The notes: generated by a model not told the origin, from the letters alone. Positions 36,201-44,212 are shown, counted from the first letter of the stretch. The stretch: DNA of 64,000 bases from an uncultured Lachnospiraceae bacterium (GCA_910585465.1 CAJUEW010000014.1:1-64000); one strand, 5' to 3'. Translations and numbers: made by a program.

Positions 36201-37272
36201 TCTCAATATTTTGGCGAGACTTATCAACCTCCCTTTCCGCGTCTTCCTGGCGTTTCCGGCATTGCCTTAATTTTTCATCTGCTTCCTCTAAGTCCGTTGT
36301 CCCGATTGCTTTCATCTCACACTCCAACAGACTTTTTTTCTCTTTGAGTTCAACGCTTTTTCTGTACGCGTCCTCTAACTTTTCTCTCGTTTCCTTTAGT
36401 TCTTCTGTTTCCGCTTCCAGCCTTCCCCTGGCTTCATCAACCAGTTCCTTTTCTTCCAAATATGCGGCGGCTTTCTGCCCCAACATGTACTGATTATATT
36501 TTACATACTCATTTCGTATGCTCTGCAGATCTTTGTAAGCTCTTTTTAGACCCCCCAGCTTATCCTGTATGCTATCCATCTTCTCCATAGCGTCCACCAT
36601 AGCACGCAGATCCTCATCAGACAAAGTCTGCAGGGAATCATTGAGTATCTCATATACTTTCTTCGGAGTAAATTCTTTGGAAAGCTTTGGCGCCCTTACT
36701 TTGATCAACAGTCTTATAAACTGTTCATACTGTTCCAATCTTGGAAATCCAAATATATGTTTATTCACCAATCCCATATATTCTTTCTGTGCTTCCGTAA
36801 ACAGATTGTTTTCGCCCAACTCCTTTTTCATCTCCTGCTTTGTGTAAGCAATCTTCGTATTCCCCACTTCCCGATACAACTGAAAGTCATACCCAATTCT
36901 TCTCCCATCCAGCACAACAAAGCCCCAAAAGCCCATGGCTTTCCCTTTTTTTGCCTGCTGCCCGATTCCAATCGTCCGATAACGGTTTCCCTTTTGGAAC
37001 TCCAGATACAGATAGCCGGTTGCTTCCTCCTTTTCTCCATCATTCAAAAAATAATATTCCATTCTCCTGTCACTGGAGCCAAAAGGATCTAAACGGCTGG
37101 GAGTCCTGTCCCCATCCAGTATAAAAGGAATAAAACTCTGCGTTGTAATGGATTTCCCTGAACCGTTCTGTCCCCGAAGCAGCAATTTGCCCTCTGCAAA
37201 AGAAAATGCTTCATCGTCATACAGCCAGAAATTTACGAATCCTATTCGATTCATATGCCAACGTTCATTCAT
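33235..37272 (-). CDS. jetC: Wadjet subunit JetC (SMC/MukB-like ATPase, TIGR02680 type)
   Basis: SMC-like motor of 1345 residues. Walker A GQNGSGKS at residues 34-41, a long middle made of Glu/Lys-rich heptads (coiled coil, with a hinge-like region about 560-720), ABC signature FSGGEKAMAM near 1235 and Walker B IIALDEAFAG near 1270. ATG at 37272 has AAGGAG and overlaps the jetB stop by 8 bases. Position between a DUF2398-like and a TOPRIM protein identifies it as Wadjet rather than a housekeeping SMC or SbcC. Confidence 0.92.
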   Translation of the reverse strand: MNERWHMNRIGFVNFWLYDDEAFSFAEGKLLLRGQNGSGKSITTQSFIPFILDGDRTPSRLDPFGSSDRRMEYYFLNDGEKEEATGYLYLEFQKGNRYRTIGIGQQAKKGKAMGFWGFVVLDGRRIGYDFQLYREVGNTKIAYTKQEMKKELGENNLFTEAQKEYMGLVNKHIFGFPRLEQYEQFIRLLIKVRAPKLSKEFTPKKVYEILNDSLQTLSDEDLRAMVDAMEKMDSIQDKLGGLKRAYKDLQSIRNEYVKYNQYMLGQKAAAYLEEKELVDEARGRLEAETEELKETREKLEDAYRKSVELKEKKSLLECEMKAIGTTDLEEADEKLRQCRKRQEDAEREVDKSRQNIERHRNTIREYDAKIREVERNISAYQMEIEQFVNEMNELQEVVCFSGHEQILSLWKSPDGYMECNKIKKELEKVCKDVEAALTELKRFKEVQIQWDKLSEECSILEEKKAQAQQQVNDAEKMEDLLRDDLIEAYYGLGQINQEFYLSKAELEQLSGYIQNYQGIADYGNIRDLAGNIWKIKNQKLGSELSVLEVQGEKKTESVRVCMRELEELEMAPEITPLRKEILCKTRECLSKNSISFLPLYEAVDFAEGVSVQDRDLIECQLEDAGILDALVVANKDYARAMQILGEWSDKILWLKDSGNCGYDKLKATAGDPELQRMTKQILSNIGEEDDCRIVLRPNGYFRHGAVEGYSKPEKEACYIGEAIRREKKKEQIRSKREELRLLQRESEALEKEIDILRKRLEILQREYHRLPAFDELDQAIAMKKDLDWIFKKCSEECSKKQQEKEECEIRKKQSAQRVIVSCRELPYERNIESYEEILEALQAYKNQTASFQMAAMSFSAEQNSKDMYKQLIEKEDEAIDTEDIYKRRTEREVQEQKLQIEKLEEFLNAPENKEKAERLKTVKEELLKKDEEERELGKKQAVWENDVIKLEPDIVRQKNIVMEKMEKEARLRKYFEEELSLGLVFARESKTIPEAAVQARGIVRESDRNKSVAEIVANLDRIFHAHIGSLVNYGTFMEECFAEETNDAMVLRKRYRIVSYMQGRKLYFEDFYKIMKERIDETELLIRQKDRELFENILSDTLSRKLNVRIAESRKWIQDMSSLMRKMDTSMSLTFSLDWRAKTAGGEGELDTAELEKLLNRDRELMTTEDIEKISAHFRNKIYMVKRMAEENGEVLSYSDLVREALDYRKWFEFKMFYYRNDENQKELTNGAFNRFSGGEKAMAMYVPLFAAVNAQYKKAEHDDLPRIIALDEAFAGVDDKNISSMFALVSKFDFDYIMNSQVLWGCYASVPFLRIAELLRPANSQVVTVIYYLWNGKQRIIEEQ

Positions 37273-38407
37273 TTGCTTTCTCCTTTGTCTGAAAATCTGC
37301 CGGATAATCCCCGATTATTTTTCCCGCTGACGGATAAATAACAATCTCCTCATCATGCTCGTCAATCATTATCCATGACTTCATGTAAGAAATAACCGCC
37401 GTCAACAGCTTTGTATCTTCCATCTCCCTGTATTCCTTACTCCATGCCTGTCTATATCTGTCACGGCAATGATAAAGTTCTGCCTGAAACTCTTTTTTTG
37501 AAACCACAATACACTCATCACGCCTTTTCTGCCAGGCGCCTGTTTCCGCTTTTTCCCTGATTAATCTGCACAAAAGTAAAACCAGCTCCGGAAGCATAGC
37601 CTCTCTGGGATGCCGTTCTCCAAAGCTGTCCTCTTCATTCATTACCAAAAAAGCGACGTTTTTATGTATATGAAGCTGTCCTCCCAAATATTCACTGAGA
37701 TTTTTCTGTATCCACTGCCTCTGGTTTTTTAGATAGATACTGTCTAAATCATCCGCCTGACTCCAATAAATGGCAGGTATGGAGACAAGCTGCCGGTATA
37801 CACGGTTAATCCTGTAATGACCTCTGTCTGCTTCACTTTCCTCTGTCTGGCATCTTTCAAAATCCTGCCATGACTGAAAGTCTGCGATACTATATGCAAA
37901 ATTTACTGCCATGTATCTGGAAAGCCCCGTATTTTCATATAAAATTTCCTGTCGTATACTGCTGCTGACAGTATCCCTGTTCCCCTCATATGCTTCCAGC
38001 AGTCTCATGTTCTCACAAAACTGCAAAACCCGTACAAGAGATTTTCTCTGGGTAAATGATGTCCAATCCACATCGAGCACACCTTTTAACTGCAGCTCCA
38101 GCATATCCACCAATTCCGATAATAAAAACTGCTCCTGCTCCTCTTTATCTTCCAGAAAGGCTAAGACGGCGCAAAAAAGACAATAATCCCTGCTTTCTGT
38201 AAAGTCTGTAATTCCCATAAAGCCTTCCGCATGGGCAGGAATTTTTTCTGCCTTTAATATCTGTTCGTTATTAATAATTGCCCACCCTAATTGTTCACGA
38301 AAAAACTTCTGACATTTGGGCAGTTCCCTGCGCACTCTCGTATATAATTCTTTATCTTTCTTTTTATCAATCCAACAGTTTTCTATTAACGCCTTTACTG
38401 CTTCCAT
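37265..38407 (-). CDS. jetB: Wadjet subunit JetB (DUF2398/TIGR02678-like)
   Basis: KITE-like winged-helix partner that links the SMC heads to the kleisin-like JetA. About 380 residues, mostly alpha-helical, no enzymatic motif. I start it at the ATG at 38407, one base after the jetA stop with GAGG upstream. Assignment depends on the operon: the fourfold set DUF2397, DUF2398, SMC-like, DUF2399 is the type III Wadjet arrangement as I recall it. Confidence 0.82.
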   Translation of the reverse strand: MEAVKALIENCWIDKKKDKELYTRVRRELPKCQKFFREQLGWAIINNEQILKAEKIPAHAEGFMGITDFTESRDYCLFCAVLAFLEDKEEQEQFLLSELVDMLELQLKGVLDVDWTSFTQRKSLVRVLQFCENMRLLEAYEGNRDTVSSSIRQEILYENTGLSRYMAVNFAYSIADFQSWQDFERCQTEESEADRGHYRINRVYRQLVSIPAIYWSQADDLDSIYLKNQRQWIQKNLSEYLGGQLHIHKNVAFLVMNEEDSFGERHPREAMLPELVLLLCRLIREKAETGAWQKRRDECIVVSKKEFQAELYHCRDRYRQAWSKEYREMEDTKLLTAVISYMKSWIMIDEHDEEIVIYPSAGKIIGDYPADFQTKEKANE

Positions 38408-38408
38408 T

Positions 38409-39884
38409 CTATTCATCCTCAAACTGAAATACGTATACAGGCATCACCAGTTCTCCATCCTCACATTTCAAAGTATGGCTGCCCTCTAGCTTTTTTAAGC
38501 GAAAGGCCTGTCCATATTCTGTCCGCCCGCTTTTAGAAGCAGTCAGATTGGCCTGCGCAATCCAGCGCAGAAGCGTTTCCCTGGTAGCCGCCGAGATACA
38601 GTCATTGATCTGGCTGATATCCAGCTGGTTATCTCTGATATATTTAGTAACCAGCCTTTTGTCTTCTTCGAGTTTTTTCAAATATTGATTCCGCTGTGCA
38701 AGCTTTTCCAGATTTTTACTTTCAAAGCCTGACTTATACATTCTGGGCTTATATGTTCTGGTATGCGGCTTCAATTCATATTCTGATGGTATTTCATCAA
38801 AAACACCACTGTTTATGCTATCAGTAGACCGTGGGCAGTTTACTTTAAAATGCCTTACATGCTGTATTCCAAATACATGTGCCGAAAGTTTATGTGCCGT
38901 TTCCACAGTTTCGCACTGTGCAAACATCTGAATAAATTTCTTATAATCTTCCTTACGGCTGATTCCCCAATTTTGCAGCTGTACAATCAAAGCTGCATTC
39001 TGTATGATTTTTCTAATGACTTCATCTGTAATATCCAACACTTTCTGACTTTCGCTTGGATACTTATCTGTTGAAACAAACCAGTCCGACAAACTCTGCC
39101 ATTTTCCATAGATGTTTCCCCTTATTACATTCTCTCTTAGATTCCGTATTTCCGAATCCGGATGCGGAATTGACAATTCACTTTCAATGACCTTTTCCAA
39201 TACTTCATTTATTGTCTTCCGGGACAGATTTTTAATTATATTTTCTATTCGTATGGATTTACTCTGAAGCTGCTGCACAAATTCCTGTAAATAAGAAATA
39301 AATCTGTCTTTGTGTACAACAAACTCAACAGATTTAAAAATTTTATCTGATTTTCCTGAATAGAACTCCCTCAGATAATCCTGATAATTTTGATTTAATC
39401 TTTTAAAATCTTCCTGTAAATTGCTCCACCACTCATTTACTATATTTGGTTCCTGATGATTCATCTGTTCCATTTCACTCAGAGCGCTTTCTATCCGCAC
39501 GAAATAATTCATAGAAAGATTACCGCTGTCCAGAAAAAGATTTTCCAGCCTTACCGTCATTCTCTCTATCTCTACCGCATATTCCGACATTGTATAACGG
39601 TATTGCTTATTTTTATATTCTGCAATCGTGTAAACCCTTTTAGGATCCTGAATAGGTGTAAGATTCTTCCAGCCAACCAGTGCTTCTAAGTCTGCTTTCA
39701 ACTGTTCCATAGGATAATCCGAAAATTCCGGGTACTCCCTGAGCAATTCCAGGATCTCTTCCTTATATAACTGAAAATGCATCCTTTCATATTCCACAAA
39801 AAAAATCCTCATAATACGCCTGTATTGCGGAGCATTACCCGCGGATAAATATGCGGTTTCCTGAATTGATTCTAAATATTTCAA
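38409..39884 (-). CDS. jetA: Wadjet subunit JetA (DUF2397/TIGR02677-like)
   Basis: Kleisin-like subunit, 491 residues. The N-terminus YLSAGNAPQYRRIMRIFF matches the start region of the TIGR02677 family, so the frame is probably complete. Predicted start is TTG at 39884 with only GGGG as a possible ribosome site; stop codons close the frame just upstream and the first ATG would remove the conserved N-terminus. First gene of jetABCD. A TATAAT stands only two bases before the TTG and so cannot be its own -10 element. Confidence 0.8.
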   Translation of the reverse strand: MKYLESIQETAYLSAGNAPQYRRIMRIFFVEYERMHFQLYKEEILELLREYPEFSDYPMEQLKADLEALVGWKNLTPIQDPKRVYTIAEYKNKQYRYTMSEYAVEIERMTVRLENLFLDSGNLSMNYFVRIESALSEMEQMNHQEPNIVNEWWSNLQEDFKRLNQNYQDYLREFYSGKSDKIFKSVEFVVHKDRFISYLQEFVQQLQSKSIRIENIIKNLSRKTINEVLEKVIESELSIPHPDSEIRNLRENVIRGNIYGKWQSLSDWFVSTDKYPSESQKVLDITDEVIRKIIQNAALIVQLQNWGISRKEDYKKFIQMFAQCETVETAHKLSAHVFGIQHVRHFKVNCPRSTDSINSGVFDEIPSEYELKPHTRTYKPRMYKSGFESKNLEKLAQRNQYLKKLEEDKRLVTKYIRDNQLDISQINDCISAATRETLLRWIAQANLTASKSGRTEYGQAFRLKKLEGSHTLKCEDGELVMPVYVFQFEDE

Positions 39885-40315
39885 CTATTATACCCCATGC
39901 CCGCTTTATCGGACTGACAATCAATCATAGAAGGTAGTCTCTATCACTTCATATTTTCCTGCAATAATACTACCTGTGGATAATTTATAGGAAGTGGCAG
40001 CATCCGGGTTAATAACTGTGGATTGCCGAACCCCTTATAAATTGTATCATAAAACAAACGGGAATAAAACCCATTGACTGGATTTCCTCTGGCTGGCCTG
40101 TCTATATGTTTTTTAATATCCCGCCAAAAATATACCCAGAATGCCAGAAAAACTATTCTTTTACTGCCCCTTAAAAAACACCCGAGCTATACTGCCCAGG
40201 TGTCCATACAACCCTATTATCGCATTTCGCATACCCGTTTCCGGGAATTCACTGTTCCGTATCGGTTACATCAATACAATATTTTCTGAAATAATGCCAC
40301 AGGAATTTATGAAAG
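39885..40315. other. Spacer between jetA and the pore-forming-protein gene
   Basis: 430 AT-rich bases without a convincing gene. It contains the terminator of the aerolysin-like gene and presumably the jetABCD promoter, which I could not locate with confidence. Confidence 0.5.
40172..40203 (-). terminator. Terminator of the aerolysin-like gene
   Basis: A 10-bp stem with two G-U pairs (ACACCTGGGC / GCTCGGGTGT), 6-nt loop, followed by TTTTTT on the minus strand. It separates this gene from the Wadjet operon. Confidence 0.75.
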
Positions 40316-41728
40316 TCAAATATCTTCCTCATACAATGGTTTTTCGGAGGTCTTATAGGCATCTGTCAGGAATTTTCCATACTCTATATAGGAATATTTT
40401 CCTGTTTTAGAATCCAGCCGCAGTCTTGCGCAGAGAATGGTCACCTGATATAAAAATGCCTTTTCCCCTGCCGGAATGCGGAAGCTGATGGTCTCCGTCT
40501 GGCTATGGCTCCACTGATCTGTCAGGGAAACATTAAAGCCAAATTTTGCGCCTGCTTTAAAAACTGTTGCATTTATTTCAAAATTGACTTCCGCGGAAAT
40601 TCCCACCGTAGTCTGCGTCATAAACCCGCTGGTCAGACTTTTGGAGTAAGTTGTTTCGGTTTCAGACATTGTATTATCAATGAATCCTACCTTCTGTAAA
40701 TCGGTAGAATAAAAGACCATAGCTTCCGCATACTCTGTATCTGTTTTACAGGGAAGGGAGTTTATAAATGTCTCCATAACTGCCGGCGGCAGAAAATCAT
40801 AAACCTTAATCTGAGAAACAATCGGTATGGAATTATGAAGAAGACAGCATGCGCCTTTTTTCCTTGCCAATACCATAGCATAATGCTTATCCAGCGTATC
40901 AGTGTCCATGTATAACACTGACCTTGCGCTTATATTCAAAGTCGTCTCATGTTTTGGCTCCTTCTTTTTTTCCTTGTAATTTCTGATCTGCAGACGCCAG
41001 TTGCATGTGGCGACTCCGACACCATCGCAGCTCCGGCTTTTAGGGTCATAGTTATATACCAGCATTATGACACGGTTGCCTGTAGCGTCATAATCCTGTT
41101 CAACGTCACTTTGATTCAGATTTTCCAATGCGTTGGAGAATGTGGCATTCAGTGTTGTTTTGTCAATTCCTTGTACCGTGGCGGCCGTACATGCCGTAGC
41201 GGCTCTCGTAAACATTTGCTTTATGGCTTCTACAGTAGAAAACTGCTCCTTTATTTCCCTTTCCGGTTCCTCTGCATAAGGAAAGTCTTTCGCATTATTC
41301 TTCAGGTATGTATAATTATCAATTTCCTGAATTATAAGAAGCTTTGAAGTGAACTGCCCTGTCGGTCCTTCTTCCCACGATCCGTCGGCTGCCTTTTTAA
41401 ACCGGTCATAGAGCAGTGTTTCCAGGACGTTTTTGCTGTCTATGGATGACAGCATATTATCTGACAGCTGTTCCATCTTTATCTTTCCGCCATCCTTGTA
41501 TACCCCAAAGGTGGTAAGGCTTCCAAGCCCGATTCTGGACGTCACATCCTCAATATTTTTCTTCAGCTTTTCACCATATGTTTCGCTGCAGTAAAGACCG
41601 AGAGCATTCAACTGCTTTGTCAGTTCCTCCGGATTCAGCTGTGTGGCCGGACGTTCATCCAGTTTGATGGGAATCCCATCAATATGAATCCCTTGGTTTG
41701 CCCTTGCTTCCGATACAATTAACGCCAT
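40316..41728 (-). CDS. Aerolysin/ETX-MTX2-like beta-pore-forming protein (putative)
   Basis: 470 residues without a signal peptide or membrane helix. The C-terminal 170 residues have the look of the aerolysin pore module: an alternating Ser/Thr-rich stretch (SETETTYSKSLTSGFMTQTT), a region of alternating hydrophobic residues (VGISAEVNFEINATVFKAG), a second Ser/Thr-rich stretch (SLTDQWSHSQTETISF) and the RIPAGEKAFLYQVTI ending, as in ETX/MTX2 proteins. The N-terminal 300 residues are not recognised and may form a receptor-binding or regulatory part. ATG at 41728 follows AAGGAGGAG. Monocistronic, with an elaborate inverted-repeat leader and its own terminator. Lack of a signal peptide suggests release by lysis or use inside the cell or spore. 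Confidence 0.55.
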   Translation of the reverse strand: MALIVSEARANQGIHIDGIPIKLDERPATQLNPEELTKQLNALGLYCSETYGEKLKKNIEDVTSRIGLGSLTTFGVYKDGGKIKMEQLSDNMLSSIDSKNVLETLLYDRFKKAADGSWEEGPTGQFTSKLLIIQEIDNYTYLKNNAKDFPYAEEPEREIKEQFSTVEAIKQMFTRAATACTAATVQGIDKTTLNATFSNALENLNQSDVEQDYDATGNRVIMLVYNYDPKSRSCDGVGVATCNWRLQIRNYKEKKKEPKHETTLNISARSVLYMDTDTLDKHYAMVLARKKGACCLLHNSIPIVSQIKVYDFLPPAVMETFINSLPCKTDTEYAEAMVFYSTDLQKVGFIDNTMSETETTYSKSLTSGFMTQTTVGISAEVNFEINATVFKAGAKFGFNVSLTDQWSHSQTETISFRIPAGEKAFLYQVTILCARLRLDSKTGKYSYIEYGKFLTDAYKTSEKPLYEEDI

Positions 41729-41777
41729 ATTTGTCTCCTCCTTATTTTGTTATGGATAATGTTACAATACCACAGTC

Positions 41778-41832
41778 AATTCCATTTTAATGGAATTAAG
41801 TTATTCTGTTTTTTGAATAACTTAATTCCATT
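41778..41832. promoter_or_regulatory. Competing inverted repeats upstream of the aerolysin-like gene
   Basis: A perfect inverted repeat with 18-bp arms (41789-41806 and 41815-41832, 8-nt loop) overlaps a second one that shares its outer 9 bases, AATTCCATT (41778-41786) with AATGGAATT. A TTGACA and a TTGACT flank them on the minus strand. Confidence 0.55.
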
Positions 41833-41910
41833 TGTCAACCTGACATCAAACACATACAATAAAATTTTCCACATCAACTACAAAATCAGGAAAATGACTT
41901 TAAAACAACT

Positions 41911-42090
41911 CTACCCCGGCAGACTCTCCCTCACACACAGCGCCCCATATCCCGCGTGTGTCAAGTTACTGTCACAAACTTTTTTCAATTTTTTTGATTG
42001 AAAATCGCTGAAAGCCGCATAACTTCGTGGGGCGTGTGGTTCATTATTGCTAAGTTAGGGCAAAATTGGTGGTAAATTATTGTCAAGTTG
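41911..42090 (-). repeat. Junction repeat R1: displaced subtilase 3' end plus element end
   Basis: Left part (41911-41954) encodes GYGALCVRESLPG-stop on the minus strand, matching the subtilase C-terminus. Right part is the shared element end: GTGTCAAGTTACTGTCA, a T-rich stretch, AAGCCGCATAACTTCG, and GGTGGTAAATTATTGTCAAGTTG. The core common to all four copies is CGCCCCATA-CCC at 41941-41954. Confidence 0.85.
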
Positions 42091-42200
42091 ATAAGTCCGC
42101 AATGCTGCCATTACTTTCTTCATGACTAACACAAGCAACGACATGGTAGTGGTTCTTTCTACATTCACTGAAAAATCTTTTAAGGAAATGTGCAGAAGAC

Positions 42201-42241
42201 AAAAAAGAAACCGAACGATAAGATTATCATCGCTCTGTTTC
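42201..42241 (-). terminator. Terminator overlapping the nucleotidyltransferase 3' end
   Basis: GAAACAGAGCGATGATAA pairs with TTATCGTTCGGTTTC, followed by TTTTTTG on the minus strand. The stem includes the stop codon of the gene. Confidence 0.65.
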
Positions 42242-43084
42242 CTTTTTGCTTTTTGGGGACTGTCGCTCAGAAGCATTATCCACTTGCAGCACCGTATTAT
42301 CTGATAGTTCTTTACCTTCCAGCGGCATCTCCCGTTGTTCCCTTAATTCCCGGAGTTGTCCTATAACGGACGGCTTCTTTGCTTTCAAAGACGCAAGTAT
42401 TTCATTCACATTAGACTGCGTAGTGACACCAGGATACTTTTTTCCAAACTCAACCAGCATGTCTTTGGAATTCTTTTCTTCCTCCGTGACTGCCGCATAA
42501 ATGGTTTCATAGTTCCCTTTCTTCAACGCATCATGGATAAAGGAAACAGAATCCGCCGGAAATTCGTCCCAGCCTCCATAAAGATTGTGTACTGCCATAT
42601 CAATCCTGTCTTTGGAAATTGGATCATCTCTGCGCTCATGTTCCGCAAGGATTCCAATAATATCTGAAAGGTCATTCTTATATTTTCTGCCGGAGCGCAG
42701 CTTCATGGCGATGAGATATTCCGCTGACACCGTGCGGATCTGGAGGACATTTGAAAATGTCTTGTAATAAACAGAAAACTGCTCCAGCTTCGGTGAATAA
42801 GAATCCGTACGCATAAAATCAGAATTCAGCCATCCATGAGGAAGATTGTATCTGTCACCAACCTTGCCTACAGCCTCTTTCATGGCTGAGGAAGCATGGA
42901 TTACCGCATCCACATCCGTTGTCATTTCACGGAACCCATACCCCGTAAGGACGGCAGCCCCGCCAATCAGAATGATCTCTGCCGGGACTGCCGTGCCATT
43001 CCGCTTCTTAAATTCTTTTGCTAATTCTTTCAACATGGTATCAAGGTTCTCTTTTGTAAATACACTTGTACCTTTAGATGACAT
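42227..43084 (-). CDS. Nucleotidyltransferase-like protein, putative toxin (DUF6036-like)
   Basis: The segment IILIGGAAVLTGYGFREMTTDVDAVI has the GG-A and DxD features of the minimal nucleotidyltransferase fold, as found in toxin partners of several abortive-infection and toxin-antitoxin systems. The middle part (ISAEYLIAMKLRSGRKYKNDLSDI) also fits that family. I start it at the ATG at 43084 after GAGGTG, overlapping the XRE gene by 11 bases. The C-terminal 50 residues are charged and flexible. Substrate and toxicity are unproven. Confidence 0.72.
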   Translation of the reverse strand: MSSKGTSVFTKENLDTMLKELAKEFKKRNGTAVPAEIILIGGAAVLTGYGFREMTTDVDAVIHASSAMKEAVGKVGDRYNLPHGWLNSDFMRTDSYSPKLEQFSVYYKTFSNVLQIRTVSAEYLIAMKLRSGRKYKNDLSDIIGILAEHERRDDPISKDRIDMAVHNLYGGWDEFPADSVSFIHDALKKGNYETIYAAVTEEEKNSKDMLVEFGKKYPGVTTQSNVNEILASLKAKKPSVIGQLRELREQREMPLEGKELSDNTVLQVDNASERQSPKSKKETER

Positions 43085-43643
43085 TACGCACCTCACTCTC
43101 CACAATGTTAAACTGCAAAAATTCAGGGATTGCCTCCTGTAGCGCTTTTATTTTCGGTGCATCGCTACCAGAGACAAATGCTGCCGTCAATATGCCGGTG
43201 GAATAAAGCGGCTCCTTTAATTTGCAACAGCGCAGATCATCATAACTTGTACAGACTGGGACACTGTTTATTCGACTGATATAATCCAGCATTGCCAGCA
43301 AATACAGACATTCCCGATACCATCCCCTCTGGTAGTACACCCTGATATCATCCTGCTCCAACGTATCTATGATAAAATCAATGTCACCCATTTCTTTTAC
43401 CCGGTGGCATACACTGCTTTTATAAAGTTCAAAGCTGTCCCTCTCTTCGGATGAAAACTCTAACAGGGATTCCATGGACACTCCAAGCGCTTCTGCAATC
43501 TTATAGACTGTCTTTACGGAACAGTTTTCGAGCTTTGTCTTCCCATTACATATATCACAGATCGTAGTATACGGAACTCCGCTATTTTGGGAAAGTCTAT
43601 ATTTTGTGACAGCTTTCTGCTCCATCAGTTTATTCACATTCAT
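43074..43643 (-). CDS. XRE-type HTH regulator, putative antitoxin
   Basis: An N-terminal helix-turn-helix (KYRLSQNSGVPYTTICDICNGK..SVKTVYKIAEALGVSMESLL, residues about 12-60) is followed by a roughly 125-residue helical region that probably contacts the partner. ATG at 43643 is preceded by GAAGG; a GTG 9 bases upstream is less likely. It precedes and overlaps the nucleotidyltransferase gene, as antitoxins do, and a palindrome overlies its promoter. Confidence 0.78.
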   Translation of the reverse strand: MNVNKLMEQKAVTKYRLSQNSGVPYTTICDICNGKTKLENCSVKTVYKIAEALGVSMESLLEFSSEERDSFELYKSSVCHRVKEMGDIDFIIDTLEQDDIRVYYQRGWYRECLYLLAMLDYISRINSVPVCTSYDDLRCCKLKEPLYSTGILTAAFVSGSDAPKIKALQEAIPEFLQFNIVESEVRNVI

Positions 43644-43696
43644 ACAGTCCACCTTCCTTCTATCAATGGAATCTCCAGAAATAATATGGTTATTTC

Positions 43697-43725
43697 AGTA
43701 TAACGACATGCCGTTATAAAGTCAA
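43697..43725 (-). promoter_or_regulatory. Promoter with palindromic operator of the XRE-nucleotidyltransferase pair
   Basis: TTGACT and TATACT with a 17-bp spacer on the minus strand. A palindrome at 43699-43718 (TATAACG, 6 bases, CGTTATA) lies between and over them, a good place for autorepression by the XRE protein. Confidence 0.7.
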
Positions 43726-43807
43726 TCAGAAAAATTTTCAAACAACATTGCAAAGAATTTCGTCTTTCGTGCAAATTCCGGCTACTTATCTTATTCATCG
43801 AAAAATA

Positions 43808-44020
43808 AACACTTTATTCGACACTATATTTCACAAAAAACATACAAACCAACCTTAAAATCTACTTTCTTTTACCCCGGCAGACTGTTTTCCACACAAA
43901 CCGCCCCATACCCCGATTGTGTCAAGTTAATGTCACGAACTTTTTTCACTTTTTTTAGCAAAATCTCTGGAAACCGCATAACTTTGTTGGGGTTGTAATA
44001 AATTAATGTCAAATTGCTTT
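43808..44020 (-). repeat. Junction repeat R2: displaced subtilase 3' end plus element end
   Basis: 43872-43915 encodes GYGAVCVENSLPG-stop on the minus strand; 43916-44020 is the shared element end (TGTCAAGTTAATGTCACG, T-rich, AACCGCATAACTTTG, TTAATGTCAAATTG). To the left the right-end motif CACTTTATTCGACA starts 62 bases before the stop. Core at 43902-43915. Confidence 0.85.
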
Positions 44021-44045
44021 AGGAAAAATTATTTTTTCAATATAA

Positions 44046-44117
44046 TTTACTACAACTCCTCCGCGATCTAAGAGAATTTAACTCTCATCAGATTATCCTA
44101 TGCATCTTCCCTTCCAC
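44046..44117 (-). pseudogene. Decayed 3' end of a TOTE-type primase-helicase gene
   Basis: Read on the minus strand this gives EDA-stop-DNLMRVKFS-stop-IAEEL, which matches the end of the intact E1 gene, EDAWDNLMRIKSAQVAVELLE. It sits in the same place, just inside the shared element end. Several stops and substitutions show it is not functional. Confidence 0.75.
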
Positions 44118-44212
44118 ACAATTCGTATATTTCACTCTTTCAAATGTCTCCTCATATACTTAGATAATCCTCCATCGTCAGCCGAACAGTGTAATTCCAG
44201 ATATTTTTTGTG

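Larger units (their letters stand above)
41941..43902. mobile_element. Cassette E3 (toxin-antitoxin-like pair) between junctions R1 and R2
   Basis: About 1.96 kb from core to core, carrying an XRE regulator and a nucleotidyltransferase gene and no recombinase. It has the same left end as E1 and a right end with the CACTTTATTCGACA motif about 62 bases beyond a displaced subtilase stop codon. It would need a recombinase in trans, for example from E1. Confidence 0.6.

Noticed and set aside
39882..39896. Leaderless promoter for jetA (TATAAT just before the start)
   Set aside because: Transcription from it would begin after the predicted TTG, so it cannot serve that start.
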